Below are positions 16,654 through 25,953 of a DNA stretch of 64,000 bases, one piece after another (positions within the stretch are counted from its first letter, which is position 1; each line of letters begins with the position of its first letter). The translations under genes were made by a program, and so were the position numbers. The DNA lies in NCBI GenBank assembly GCA_032119795.1, contig JAUMFO010000024.1, positions 130,333 to 194,332 of the forward strand, in the 5' to 3' direction. The notes beneath the pieces were generated by a model. It ran no database searches. It saw only the letters and a list, made by a program, of their open reading frames with translations, and was not told where the DNA came from. This DNA comes from JAGIBJ01 sp032119795. GTDB lineage: Bacteria > Actinomycetota > Thermoleophilia > Solirubrobacterales > Solirubrobacteraceae.

Positions 16654-18278
16654 TGCGAACTGGAGGCGCCGGTGGGCTCGCCGTCGGCCGCGGCCGGTTC
16701 GTCGGCTGCGTCGGCGGAGTCGCCCCCGCCCCGCCCGGCGCCGAGCAGCACCTGCACGGCGCGCGGCGCGAGCGCCAGCATGCCTGCGCCGTAGAGCAGC
16801 CCGCCAACGCCAAGCGAGATGGCGGCAGCGAGCAGCTCCTCTGCACCCAGGACCGACGAGGCGGCCGCGCCTGCGCCGAAGGCGACCGCTGCGAGACCCC
16901 CAGCACGAAGGGTGTCGAGGGCGAGTTCGCGCGTGACGCTGAGCGTGGCGCTCCCGGCACCCACGATCACCAGCACCAGGCCGAAGACGAACGGGGCGAC
17001 CGCCATCGCCAAGATCGCCCCGTTGACGCCGTCGATCGCCGCACCAGCCACCGACGCGACGGCATGGAGCGCGAGCGCGAACGGGGCCAGGACGTTCACC
17101 AGCCGAGCTTTGCTCAGCGCGAAGAGCGCGGGAATCGCGAAGTTGAGCACGAGTGCCGCGGCCAGCCACGGCGCCAGCAGCAGGATCGCCCGGGCGAGAT
17201 CCTCCGCCTGGCCGGCTCCGAGCGCCGACGGGAGGAGCGCGTCGACGACGGGCGTCGCGGCGACCACCCCGGCGGCCAGGATCGGCGCGCTGACGAGCGC
17301 CGCGTAGCGGTAGCCGTGGGGGACCGTGTCCGCCACCACGGTCTTCCACTGGTCTTGCGCGCCGCGGACCATGTCTGGGGCGCGGCTGATCCCGACGGCG
17401 GTGCTCGTGCCCGCGACGAGATACGACGCGAGCAGGTAGGCATAGGAGAGCACCGTGGTCGCGCCGGCCCCGCCTTCGCGCCCGACGACCGCCAACGTGA
17501 CCAAGAAGAACGCGTTGATGATCAGGTAGACGAGCGAGCGGCCGAGCAGGTCGCCAGCAGTCTGGAAGCACTCCACGACCAGGCGCTGCTTCTTCTCGAT
17601 GCCGGCCAGGCCGGGGCCGCCGGTGCCGGTGGCCACCTCCTCGCGGCGGACGCGAAGCAGTGCCAGGAGCGACCACGTCGACGTGACGACGGCCATCGCG
17701 AGCATCGACCAGGCCAGCGACAGCTCGCCCTGCGTGCGCACGAGGAGAAACACGAGGAGTCCGGCGAGCGCGCCGAAGGCATAGGCCGCGGCGACCGGCT
17801 CGAAGCGGTCGCGCATGCCGAGCAGCGTTGCGGCGCCGGCGGCAAAGAGCTGCAGCACGATCGCCAGGCCCAGGACGCGCAACGCGTTGACGGCAAGCTC
17901 GTGTGCGCTGCCGGTGGCGCTCGGCGCCAACAGATCGGCGAGCGGGCCCGCAAGCGGGCCACAAGCAAGGATGACGGGGACCGCGATGACGGCCAGGCCG
18001 CCGAAAAAGCGCAGCATGCCGATCGCCTTGTCTCCCACGAGGAGCGGCACAGAGCTCACGCGGGTGGCCTGCGTGAACACGCCCACCACCTGGTAGACGG
18101 CGAACGCAGCAAAGAAGGCGTCGGTGCGAGCCGTCGCCCCATACTCGCCGAGGTAGAGCACCGCCTGGATCGCGGAGGCGCCCGCCATCGCAAGCGTCGA
18201 GATCGCCATGAGCGCCCCGGCGCGCGCGGCGCGGGTCGGCGCCTGGGGCACCGCGACGGGTGGAGCGGTGCTGCTCAC
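16650..18278 (-). CDS. MurJ/Wzx-type lipid-linked oligosaccharide flippase
   Basis: This 542-aa protein has about 13-14 hydrophobic segments throughout and a short polar C-terminal tail, the size and pattern of MOP-superfamily (MviN/MurJ, Wzx) flippases. The start GTG 18278 overlaps the TGA of the preceding gene (18275-18277), indicating translational coupling. Its neighbours (FAD oxidoreductase, GT2, WecB) argue for export of an undecaprenyl-linked polysaccharide unit rather than lipid II, but sequence alone does not decide between the two. Confidence 0.75.
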   Translation of the reverse strand: MSSTAPPVAVPQAPTRAARAGALMAISTLAMAGASAIQAVLYLGEYGATARTDAFFAAFAVYQVVGVFTQATRVSSVPLLVGDKAIGMLRFFGGLAVIAVPVILACGPLAGPLADLLAPSATGSAHELAVNALRVLGLAIVLQLFAAGAATLLGMRDRFEPVAAAYAFGALAGLLVFLLVRTQGELSLAWSMLAMAVVTSTWSLLALLRVRREEVATGTGGPGLAGIEKKQRLVVECFQTAGDLLGRSLVYLIINAFFLVTLAVVGREGGAGATTVLSYAYLLASYLVAGTSTAVGISRAPDMVRGAQDQWKTVVADTVPHGYRYAALVSAPILAAGVVAATPVVDALLPSALGAGQAEDLARAILLLAPWLAAALVLNFAIPALFALSKARLVNVLAPFALALHAVASVAGAAIDGVNGAILAMAVAPFVFGLVLVIVGAGSATLSVTRELALDTLRAGGLAAVAFGAGAAASSVLGAEELLAAAISLGVGGLLYGAGMLALAPRAVQVLLGAGRGGGDSADAADEPAAADGEPTGASSSQ

Positions 18279-19642
18279 CCCTCACCGCCAGCGCCGGCAC
18301 CGGCCGGCGAAGGCCGGGGTGCCGAGCCCAGGCGGGCGGAGACGTCGACGGCGACCTCCTCGGCGAGCTGAACGACGGACTCGCCGTTGAGCAGGCGCGG
18401 GTAGATCTGCGCGGCCGAGGCGAGCGCAAGGCCCTTGATCGGAACACCCGACGGCGAAGCCGGCCAGCGCGGCGCCTCACGCGGGTGCACGCCCTTGGCG
18501 TGGAACGGCTCGACGGTCGGCGCGCGCTGCACCGTCCAGTCGATCACGTTCTCGGGCGTCAGCGCCGGCGAGAGCTTGGCGACCATCTCGGTGAACCGGT
18601 CATAGACCTCTTGGTCGCTGAGGCCAAACGTCTCGCTGCCCGGATCGCAGTAGCGCGGCACGTAGACGAGGCGGTTGCCGCCCGTGTGGTCGGTGCCGAC
18701 GACGTGGCTCGTCTCGACGATCGTGGTGATCGGCGTCGGGTCGCAGATGTTCACCGAGTAGTGCTCGGTCAGCGACTCCTTCACCAGGAGGATCAGGCAC
18801 ACGACGCCGAGGTAGCGCTGCGGGTAGGCGTCGAGCAGCGGTTTGAGCTCGTCGGGCAGCAGGAACTTCAGCGCCGGCGGCTGCAACGTGGGGATCACGA
18901 GGTCGTAGCGGCGGTCGCCATCGGCCGTCGTGATGCCGGTGACGGCGCCGTCCTCCATCAGCAGTCCCGTCACCGGGACGCCGGTCGAGACCGTCGCGCC
19001 CGCGGCCTCAGCGGCTTTGGCGGCCGCCTCGATCAGCGTCTGGTGGCCGCCGCGCAGCGCGCCGAACTCCTCGGCCCCGCCCTTGCCGGAACGGGCGGAC
19101 TTCATGCGGCGGGTCCGTGACCAGAGGTAGGTCGCCGGCAAGTCGCCGTAGTTGCCGTCGAAACGCGAGGCCAGCAGTGGCTTCCAGATCCGCTCGGTGA
19201 CCTTCTTCCCCGACAGCTTCTGGAGCCAGTCCAGCAGCGGCTTGTCTTCGAGGTCGTCGTACTTGGAGCGCAGCTGGCAGGCGACCACAAACTTCGCCAG
19301 GCGGACGCGATTGAGCAGCGACAGCGGCGGGAACTTCAGGAAGTCGCCGATGCCGTTGAACGGATACATCTTGCCATCGACGAAGAAGCCCACGCCCACC
19401 GGCGCGTTGCTCATCTCGCCTGAGAGTCCGAGCTCGTCGACCAGCGCGTGCATGCGCTCATCCGAGGGGACGATCACGTGGTAGAAGCGGTCGATGTCGT
19501 AGCCACCGAGCTGGGTGCGATCAGCGAGTCCGCCGAGCGAGGGTGCACGCTCGATCAGCTCGACGTCGACGCCAGCCTGCGCGAGCCGAAGGGCAAGCGT
19601 GGTGCCGAGGATGCCGCCGCCAACGATGCCGACCGTCGGCAT
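18275..19642 (-). CDS. FAD-dependent oxidoreductase of the amine oxidase / protoporphyrinogen oxidase-like superfamily
   Basis: The 455-aa protein begins with a dinucleotide-binding motif GIVGGGILGTTLALRLAQAG and continues with an FAD-contacting SLGGLADRTQLGGYDIDRFY region. The fold resembles NAD(P)-binding Rossmann/amine-oxidase proteins often found in polysaccharide clusters, sometimes annotated as UDP-galactopyranose-mutase-like. ATG 19642 overlaps the upstream stop as TGATG and the gene ends in an overlap with the flippase, so it is the fourth gene of a tightly coupled operon. The reaction is unknown; sugar or polyprenol oxidation is a guess. Confidence 0.75.
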   Translation of the reverse strand: MPTVGIVGGGILGTTLALRLAQAGVDVELIERAPSLGGLADRTQLGGYDIDRFYHVIVPSDERMHALVDELGLSGEMSNAPVGVGFFVDGKMYPFNGIGDFLKFPPLSLLNRVRLAKFVVACQLRSKYDDLEDKPLLDWLQKLSGKKVTERIWKPLLASRFDGNYGDLPATYLWSRTRRMKSARSGKGGAEEFGALRGGHQTLIEAAAKAAEAAGATVSTGVPVTGLLMEDGAVTGITTADGDRRYDLVIPTLQPPALKFLLPDELKPLLDAYPQRYLGVVCLILLVKESLTEHYSVNICDPTPITTIVETSHVVGTDHTGGNRLVYVPRYCDPGSETFGLSDQEVYDRFTEMVAKLSPALTPENVIDWTVQRAPTVEPFHAKGVHPREAPRWPASPSGVPIKGLALASAAQIYPRLLNGESVVQLAEEVAVDVSARLGSAPRPSPAGAGAGGEG

Positions 19643-20550
19643 CAGGCGACCTTGGCGTCGCCTGACGCCCCGGTCGGCGAAGGGGCGCTGCCGTTGGAGG
19701 ACGGCACGGCGGGCGTCTCGGCAGAGTGCTGCGGGCTCGGCGTCGTGGAGTCGACGGGGGCCGCCGCGTCCGGCGAGTGGAACCCTCCGTCGAAGGTCAG
19801 CGGGGAGATCGGCGGCGGCTGGATGCGCCCGACGAGGTGCGCGGCCATCAGGCGGCCGTAGGCGCGCACGGTCGGGCCGAGCTGCATTTTGCTCACGCCC
19901 CCACGCTTGGTCCAGTCGTTGATCGTCGGGACCTCGGCGATCGACGCGCCGGCGTTGTGGAGCTTGAGCAGCAGCTCGACGTTGGCCGCAAAGCCCGGCT
20001 CGCGCACGAGCAGGAAGCCGTAAGTGGCCACGGCGCGTCGCAGCGTGCCGGCACGGTAGACGCGGTAGAGCGAGGAGAGGGTGTGGATCTCGCGCAGGCC
20101 GCCAGCGACGCGAAATGCGCCCGAGACCGACTTGCTGGCCCAGAGGCGCCAGCCTTCGACGCCGATGATCTTGCCGCCCGGCGCGTAGACCGAGGCCAGC
20201 ACGATGTCGAAGCCCTGGTCGAAGAGCTCCATCATGCGGGCGAGGTCGTCGAGATCGCTGGTGCAGTCGGCCTCGAGCGTGACGATCGCGTCGTCGTCTT
20301 CGGACTCCTCCAGCGCGGCGCGCAGACCGGAGTTGATCGCCGTCCCCAGGCCGAGGTTCCGCGGGTGGCGCACTACGCGCAGATTCATGTCGCCGCGGTG
20401 CTTCTCGATCTCGGCGATCGTGTTGTCGCTCGAGCCGTCCTCCACGAGGATCACGCGGGCACCGAGGGCCGCCACGCGCGGTTTGAGGTCGGCGAACAGG
20501 TTCTCGATGTTCGCCTCCTCGTTGAAGGCAGGAACGACGAAGCGGATCAT
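19642..20550 (-). CDS. family 2 glycosyltransferase
   Basis: ATG 20550 overlaps the stop of the Gfo/Idh gene as ATGA, giving 302 aa. The N-terminal GT2 domain shows VVPAFNEEANIE at the nucleotide-binding strand, VEDGSSDNT, and TLEADCTSD as DxD-like motif, as in dolichyl-phosphate-mannose-synthase-like enzymes. The C-terminal 60 residues are Pro/Ser-rich and disordered. There are no transmembrane helices. It likely transfers a sugar to a polyprenyl phosphate or the growing repeat unit; donor unknown. Confidence 0.83.
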   Translation of the reverse strand: MIRFVVPAFNEEANIENLFADLKPRVAALGARVILVEDGSSDNTIAEIEKHRGDMNLRVVRHPRNLGLGTAINSGLRAALEESEDDDAIVTLEADCTSDLDDLARMMELFDQGFDIVLASVYAPGGKIIGVEGWRLWASKSVSGAFRVAGGLREIHTLSSLYRVYRAGTLRRAVATYGFLLVREPGFAANVELLLKLHNAGASIAEVPTINDWTKRGGVSKMQLGPTVRAYGRLMAAHLVGRIQPPPISPLTFDGGFHSPDAAAPVDSTTPSPQHSAETPAVPSSNGSAPSPTGASGDAKVA

Positions 20551-21593
20551 GAGGAGACGGGAATGGGTTCCGGGGTGTCGAGGCTCGGCCGCATGGGCCG
20601 GCGCTGGGCAGCGCTCTCTCGGAGCGCAAGGGCATTGGCAAGGGCACGGGCGCCGGCAATCGCCGGCACGGGAGCGGGGCCGTCTTCGAGGATCGCGTCG
20701 CGGAAGGCCTCGAGTTCGGCGCGCAGTGGCTCTTCCTTCTTGATCGCGAACCGGACCATCTCGCCTTCCGCGTCGCCGCGCAGCTGCGCAAGCTGATCCC
20801 AGCCGACGGCGATCCCGGCGGAGCGGGTCATGAAGAGGTCCTGGGTGACCCACGAGGCGCGAAGCATGCCCTCTTCACCGATCACGACCATCTCGCGGCG
20901 CTTCTCAGGGGTGAGCCAGTTCACGTCGAGCAGGCCTTGCGGGCCCTTGTCGCGGAAGCGGATCATGCCGTGGATCATGTCTTCGTGGAGGGAGTGCGCA
21001 AAGCGCGAGCTCGCGGCGGTGATCTCGGTGATCGTCTCGCCGGTGAGCCACTCCATGAGGTCGAGGTCGTGGGTCGCGAGGTCGAGCGAGACGCCCGCAT
21101 CCATGATGCGCGTCGGCAGCGGCCCCACGCGGGTGGCGTGCACGCGGTAGATCTTGCCGAGGCGCCCGTCGGCCAGGAGCGCCTTGAGCTTGACAGCGGC
21201 GGGGTTGAAGCGCTCCACGTGCCCGACGGTGAGGATCTTGCCCGCACGCTCGGCGGCCGCAGCGATGGCCATCGCGTCCGGCACGGTGGTGGCGAGCGGC
21301 TTCTCGACGATCGCGTGGATGCCGGCGTCGAGCGCGGCGACCGCGACCTCCCCATGCATCGAGGAGGGGCAGACGACCGAGACGGCGTCGATGTCTCCAC
21401 GGCTGAGCAGGTCCTGCCACTTGGCGTGGTAGTCGACCTCCGCGCGAGCCGGGCCAACCACCTCGTTGTAGCGGTCCTCGTCGGGCTCGGCGATCGCGAT
21501 CACGCGAACGCCATCCATCCGAGACCAGACGTTGTAGTGGTTGCCGCCCATGCGGCCGAGGCCGATGATGCCGATTCGGAGCAGGTCGGTCAT
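20547..21593 (-). CDS. Gfo/Idh/MocA-family NAD(P)-dependent oxidoreductase
   Basis: The 348-aa protein has an N-terminal Rossmann motif GIIGLGRMGGNHYNVW and the EKP signature (HAIVEKPLATT) that carries the conserved Lys of this family, followed by the usual alpha/beta C-terminal domain. Family members oxidise or reduce sugars and nucleotide-sugars; the WlbA branch works on UDP-GlcNAc uronate. With a UDP-GlcNAc epimerase just upstream, a role in making an unusual nucleotide sugar is reasonable. It starts at ATG 21593, 58 bases after the epimerase gene. Confidence 0.82.
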   Translation of the reverse strand: MTDLLRIGIIGLGRMGGNHYNVWSRMDGVRVIAIAEPDEDRYNEVVGPARAEVDYHAKWQDLLSRGDIDAVSVVCPSSMHGEVAVAALDAGIHAIVEKPLATTVPDAMAIAAAAERAGKILTVGHVERFNPAAVKLKALLADGRLGKIYRVHATRVGPLPTRIMDAGVSLDLATHDLDLMEWLTGETITEITAASSRFAHSLHEDMIHGMIRFRDKGPQGLLDVNWLTPEKRREMVVIGEEGMLRASWVTQDLFMTRSAGIAVGWDQLAQLRGDAEGEMVRFAIKKEEPLRAELEAFRDAILEDGPAPVPAIAGARALANALALRESAAQRRPMRPSLDTPEPIPVSS

Positions 21594-21651
21594 GACCGTG
21601 GGACTTTCTCGCAGATGGTGTGGCGAACCGGGGCGGATGCGTGCACGGGGC

Positions 21652-22761
21652 TCATGAGACCCACCGCTCGGTTGGAAGCTCGGACGGGATCGCCGTGTTC
21701 ACGTGGGCGGCGAGGCGGACGGTCTGCTCAGCGATGCGCTCGCTGGCATGGCCGTCGCCGAAGATTGGGGGGCGCTCGGTCGGGACGGGCACGTTCAGTG
21801 CGGCCGCGAACAGCTCAGGGTCGACGCCAACGAGTGTGTTCCATCCCTGATCGACGGTGTCGGTCCACTCGGTCTCTTCACGGAGCGTGATGCAGGGGAC
21901 GCCCCAGAGGTAGGCCTCGCGCTGCACGCCGCCGCTGTCGGTCGCGATGGCCCGAGCGCCGCGCTCCAGCGCGAGCATCTCGCGGTAGGTGACGGGCGCG
22001 AGCACGTCGACGTTCTTCGGTACGGCCAGGCCGAACCGCTCGATCGCCGCGGCCGTGCGTGGGTGCAGCGGCCACTTCACCGGCCAGGGGCTGGCGCCGA
22101 GCGAGTCGAGCACGCCCTGCAGGCGGATCGCGTCGTCGGTGTTGTAGTTGCGGTGCACCGTCGCCAGGAGGTAGTCACCTTCGGGGAAGGCCGCCGGCTC
22201 GATCTCGGGGCGCCAGCGCTCAAGCATGTCGCAGAGCGGGTCGCCCGTCATGAAGATCTGGCCGCGCACGCCCTCGGCTTTGAGGTTGGCCACGGCCCCG
22301 GGGACGGGCGCCAGGCACAGGTCGGAGCGCTTGTCGGTCTCGACGCGGTTGTACTCCTCGGGCATGTCGGCCCGGTGGCTGCGTAGGCCAGCCTCGACGT
22401 GGACGAGCGGCACGCCCGTGCGCTCGGCGGCGAGGGCGCCGGCCAGCGTGGCGGAGGTGTCGCCGCGGACGAGCACGACGTCTGGGCGGCTCGTGCCGAT
22501 CAGCGCGACCAGCCGCTCGGTACCCAGGGTGACCTGCTCATCGGTGGAGCCTGAGCCCACGCCGAGGTTCACATCGGGCTCAGGGAGCTCGGTCGACGTG
22601 ATCTGATCCCCAGACATCCGAGCGTCGTAATGCTGACCGGTGTGGACCAGGATCTCGCGGCAGTGCGCGCGAATGGCCCGGCTCACCGGGGCGGCTTGGA
22701 TGATCTCCGGGCGCGCTCCGATGACGGAGAGCACGGTGGCGACGGGTGCGCGTTGAGTCAC
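21652..22761 (-). CDS. wecB: UDP-N-acetylglucosamine 2-epimerase (non-hydrolysing)
   Basis: The 369-aa product shows the WecB signature set: VIGARPEIIQAAPV at the N-terminus, HTGQHYD, VHVEAGLRSHRADMPEEYNR, TVHRNYN in the HR(E/N)N position, and TDSGGVQREAYLWGVPCITLREETEW near the C-terminus. These are the UDP-binding and catalytic regions of the GT-B-like epimerase that interconverts UDP-GlcNAc and UDP-ManNAc. GTG 22761 is the start. As first gene of the six-gene minus-strand operon it supplies an activated amino sugar. The 273 bases upstream (22762-23034) must hold the operon promoter; I see no other confident feature there apart from a CTGCCTAGGCAG palindrome at 23003-23014. Confidence 0.9.
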   Translation of the reverse strand: MTQRAPVATVLSVIGARPEIIQAAPVSRAIRAHCREILVHTGQHYDARMSGDQITSTELPEPDVNLGVGSGSTDEQVTLGTERLVALIGTSRPDVVLVRGDTSATLAGALAAERTGVPLVHVEAGLRSHRADMPEEYNRVETDKRSDLCLAPVPGAVANLKAEGVRGQIFMTGDPLCDMLERWRPEIEPAAFPEGDYLLATVHRNYNTDDAIRLQGVLDSLGASPWPVKWPLHPRTAAAIERFGLAVPKNVDVLAPVTYREMLALERGARAIATDSGGVQREAYLWGVPCITLREETEWTDTVDQGWNTLVGVDPELFAAALNVPVPTERPPIFGDGHASERIAEQTVRLAAHVNTAIPSELPTERWVS

Positions 22762-23034
22762 GAGGCGATTTCAGGCGTTCTGAGGAAGGCGCGGGGGTCG
22801 CCGGTTCACCGTGGACCGACCCCGTTGGACGGGCCCGGTCGGTTGGTTTGCGTGGCCATCGTTGCGCATCTGGCGCCCGTTTGCAGCCCACCCCGCTTCA
22901 CCTTGTTGCTCGGCGGCGCCGCCACAGGCTTGAATCGCTCCGCGTAGTAGCCGTTCAGTCGTTCGGCTAGTTCGGGTGGACGACCGTCCGAGGGCCGAAC
23001 GTCTGCCTAGGCAGGCAATACACCAACCAAACGG

Positions 23035-24648
23035 TCAGCCGGCGGGAACGGCGAGACCGGTCGCCTGCGTTCGCCCTCGCAGCACGGTTTGGCCGTCGTG
23101 GCGCCAGTGCGCTGGTTCGTCGCCCGTGGCCGCTTCCACGGCCGTCCAAGAGCCGAGGACCCCGTCGTGGGTCTTGGCGAGGTCGCAGAGGCGGGCCGCC
23201 TCGTTGACGGGGTCGCCGATGACGGTGTACTCGTAGCGAGCTTCCGTCCCGATGTGGCCGGCGACCGCCTCGCCGAACGCCACCCCGATCACCGCCGTGA
23301 GTTCCGGCACCTCCTCGACAAGCCGCGCCTGCATCTGGCGGGCGGCGCGCAGCGCCCGACCAGCAGGGTCGTCGATCGAGGTGGGTGCCCCGAACACCGC
23401 CAGGGCGGCGTCGCCCTCGAACTTGTTGATGAAGCCGCCGCAGTCCTCGACGACCTCGACGACGACCGCCAGGAAGCGGTTGAGGAGCTGGACCACGGTT
23501 TGCGGGGTCTCGCGGGTCGCCAGCGCCGTCGAGCCGACGAGGTCGACGAACAGCACCGCAACCTGCCGGAGCTCGCCGCCGAAGTCCACGCCGTTGGCGA
23601 GCGCCTGGGCTGCGACGTCCTCCCCTACCTGCCGGCCGAACAGTTCGCGGATCTTCTCGCGCTCGCGGAGTCCGTCGACCATGTCGTTGAAGCCGCTCTG
23701 CAGGGCGCCGAGTTCGGTGCTGTCCCAGACGGGCACGTGCGTCTCGAGGTCGCCGGCCTGCACGCGAGCCAGGCCGCGCTGGATCGAGGCGATCGGATGG
23801 ACGGTTTGGTAGGCCGCGAGGACCGTCACGAGCGCGCCGAAGATCAGCACGATGTTCGTGAGGGCGATGATCGTCAGGGCGAGGGTGTTGGTGTCGATGT
23901 CGATCGGCGTGAGCGCGGCGATGCCCACGAGCAGCAGCCCAAACACGGGGACGCCGGTACCGAGCAGCCACGTGAGCAGCCACCGGGTGGCGACGCCTGG
24001 GACTCCGCGGCGATCGGTGTCTGCGCCTTGGACGGCGAGTGCGCGGGCGAGGACGGGGCGCAGCGCGAGCTCGCCCAGCACGTAGGCCGCCGTCGAGGTG
24101 GTGATGCCACCGAGCGCGACGGTGAGTCCGATGCCGAGCCCGAGCAGCGGATCGAACGTGAAGTTCAGGACGGTGTAGAGCACCGCCGCGACGAGCCAGA
24201 GCGTGCCCTGCACCACGACGAGACGCAGCGGCGCCCGCAGCACCTGGGCGGCTTGCGCCTCGGTCGGTGGGTCAGGGCTGCTGATCCATGCCGCCGTGCC
24301 GTTGGGGCCACCCTCGACGCGGTTGCGGCCCCACCAGACCCCGATGATCATCGCCACCGGGACGTAGATCGCGCCCAGGCCAAGTCCAGCGAGCCAGACG
24401 TGCCACATCGGCTCGTCGAGCTCGGGCTTGGGCAGCGCCGTGATCGCAAAGACCGACACGACGAGCGCACCGACCCCGTTGGAGATCAGGATCGCGATCA
24501 CCGTGAGCCGGCGGACGCGCAGTGCGACGCGGTCACCGGGCTCGTCTGGGTCGCCGATGAGGAACGGGCTCGACACCACGGCGTTCACCAGTCGCTCGAG
24601 GCGGTGCCGGTGGGTCGCCAGGCGGGGCTGGTTTTGCTGGCGGGCCAC
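23035..24648 (-). CDS. membrane class III adenylate/guanylate cyclase with HAMP domain
   Basis: The 537-aa protein has six predicted transmembrane segments in the first 330 residues, a HAMP segment (about 300-350), and a C-terminal class III cyclase domain. Metal-binding Asp residues lie in LFVDLVGSTAL and KFEGDAALAVFGAP. The Lys in INKFEGD is in the adenine-specifying position, and VIGDPVNEAARLCDL carries the Asp, Asn and Arg expected for base and transition-state contacts, so an active adenylate cyclase is likely. The architecture matches mycobacterial Rv1318c-Rv1320c proteins. It sits upstream of the WecB operon and divergent from a GT4 gene. Confidence 0.87.
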   Translation of the reverse strand: MARQQNQPRLATHRHRLERLVNAVVSSPFLIGDPDEPGDRVALRVRRLTVIAILISNGVGALVVSVFAITALPKPELDEPMWHVWLAGLGLGAIYVPVAMIIGVWWGRNRVEGGPNGTAAWISSPDPPTEAQAAQVLRAPLRLVVVQGTLWLVAAVLYTVLNFTFDPLLGLGIGLTVALGGITTSTAAYVLGELALRPVLARALAVQGADTDRRGVPGVATRWLLTWLLGTGVPVFGLLLVGIAALTPIDIDTNTLALTIIALTNIVLIFGALVTVLAAYQTVHPIASIQRGLARVQAGDLETHVPVWDSTELGALQSGFNDMVDGLREREKIRELFGRQVGEDVAAQALANGVDFGGELRQVAVLFVDLVGSTALATRETPQTVVQLLNRFLAVVVEVVEDCGGFINKFEGDAALAVFGAPTSIDDPAGRALRAARQMQARLVEEVPELTAVIGVAFGEAVAGHIGTEARYEYTVIGDPVNEAARLCDLAKTHDGVLGSWTAVEAATGDEPAHWRHDGQTVLRGRTQATGLAVPAG

Positions 24649-24747
24649 GAGCCGACCCTACACTCGCGTAAGTCCGAAACCGGCGGGTCGTCCACCGGAA
24701 CGCGGGGTACCGCTGGGTTACGGGTCGCGGTCGGCCGCACGGCCATC

Positions 24748-24753
24748 TACGAT
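24748..24753 (+). promoter_or_regulatory. -10 element of a likely leaderless GT4 mRNA
   Basis: TACGAT lies six bases before GTG 24760, and there is no ribosome-binding site. This spacing is typical of leaderless actinobacterial transcripts. No clear -35 is visible. Confidence 0.45.
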
Positions 24754-24759
24754 CCTTTG

Positions 24760-25947
24760 GTGCCACGGGTGCTGTTGACGTTTGAGCCGCCGGATGGCGG
24801 CGTTGCCGAGCACGTGCTGCAGCTGGCGCGTGCGCTCCCCGAGCGCGGCTTCCAGGTGGAGCTCGCCGGCCCGATGGAGGCCGACTTCGTCTACGGGCAG
24901 CTGCCGCCGGAGATCCCGGTCCACCGCATTGCGTTCCAGCGCGGCTACGGCGATCCGAAGGCGGATCTCAAATCGGCCGTCCAGCTGGCTCGGGTCGTGA
25001 AGCGCGGCAAGTTCGACTTGGTGCATGCGCATTCGGCGAAGGCTGGCGTGGTGGCGCGCACCGTGCTTGCTGGGCGCAGGCCCCCGGTGGTCTATAGCCC
25101 GCACTGCTTTCCGTTCATCGGCGACTTCGGCGAGGGGCGGCGGATCTTCGCGACGACCGTCGAGCGGCTGTTGGCTCCGGCTACGGCCCGGATCTTGTGC
25201 GTCTGCGACGACGAGCGCCAGGAGGGCCTGCGCGTCGGCATCGCCGATCGGCGCATGCGCGTGATCCACAACGGGTCGAAGATTTTGCCTCCGGCGACGG
25301 TGCCGTTGCCGGAGCTTGAGGCGTTTCGTGGCGAGGACGGCGTGCTCGTCGGCTCCGTCGCGGTGCTGCGCGACCAGAAGCGCGTCGACGTGCTGATCGA
25401 CGCAGCGCCGTCGATTCTTGCGTCGGATCCGCGTGCTCGGGTGGCGATCATCGGCAATGGCCCGCTCCAGGCCGAGCTGCGTGCCCGGGCGACGTCACTC
25501 GGTCTCCTCGGCGAAGACCGGTTTGCGTTCTTCCCGTTCCAGCCGCCGGCCTTCGGCGCGCTGGCGGCGCTTGACGTCTACGTGTTGCCGTCGTCGTGGG
25601 AGGCCTTCCCGATCGGCGTGCTGGAGGCGATGGCGACCGGCGTGCCGCAGGTCGCGACCGACGTCGGCGGCACGCGCGAGGCCGTCGTCGACGGCTTTGG
25701 GCGCCGGAGCCACCGCGATGAGCCCGACGCGCCAACGGGCACCGAGATCGAGGGCGAGACGGGGCTGCTCGTGCAGCCCAACAACCACCGCGAGCTCGCC
25801 GCGGCCGTCAACGTCCTCGTCCCGGATGCGCGCCGTCGCCAGGCAATGGCGGACGCGTCGCGTGCCCGCCATGCCGAACTCTTCACCCTCAGCACCATGG
25901 CCGACGGCATCGCCGACGCCTACCGCGAGGTTCTCAGCGGCAAGTAA
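24760..25947 (+). CDS. family 4 (group 1) glycosyltransferase
   Basis: This 395-aa GT-B enzyme has an N-terminal acceptor domain with GGVAEHVLQLARALPERGF and DLVHAHSAKAG, and a C-terminal donor domain with SVAVLRDQKRVDVLIDA, PSSWEAFPIGVLEAMATG and a late Glu in ETGLLV, as in GT4 retaining transferases. An insertion rich in charged residues (RRSHRDEPDAPTGTEIE) separates the ATDVGGTREAVVDG loop from the last motif, which is unusual. GTG 24760 is supported by the -10 element. It probably contributes to the same polysaccharide as the surrounding genes. Confidence 0.87.
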   Translation: MPRVLLTFEPPDGGVAEHVLQLARALPERGFQVELAGPMEADFVYGQLPPEIPVHRIAFQRGYGDPKADLKSAVQLARVVKRGKFDLVHAHSAKAGVVARTVLAGRRPPVVYSPHCFPFIGDFGEGRRIFATTVERLLAPATARILCVCDDERQEGLRVGIADRRMRVIHNGSKILPPATVPLPELEAFRGEDGVLVGSVAVLRDQKRVDVLIDAAPSILASDPRARVAIIGNGPLQAELRARATSLGLLGEDRFAFFPFQPPAFGALAALDVYVLPSSWEAFPIGVLEAMATGVPQVATDVGGTREAVVDGFGRRSHRDEPDAPTGTEIEGETGLLVQPNNHRELAAAVNVLVPDARRRQAMADASRARHAELFTLSTMADGIADAYREVLSGK

Positions 25948-25953
25948 CGGCGG

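Noticed and set aside
15577..18480. 967-aa minus-strand fusion frame
   Set aside because: Only the last 358 residues are real; the rest is antisense or out-of-frame reading of the flippase gene, whose overlap GTGA fixes the true start.
23089..24759. N-terminal extension of the GT4 frame
   Set aside because: The frame is open back to 23089 but this is antisense to the cyclase; the -10 element places the start at 24760.
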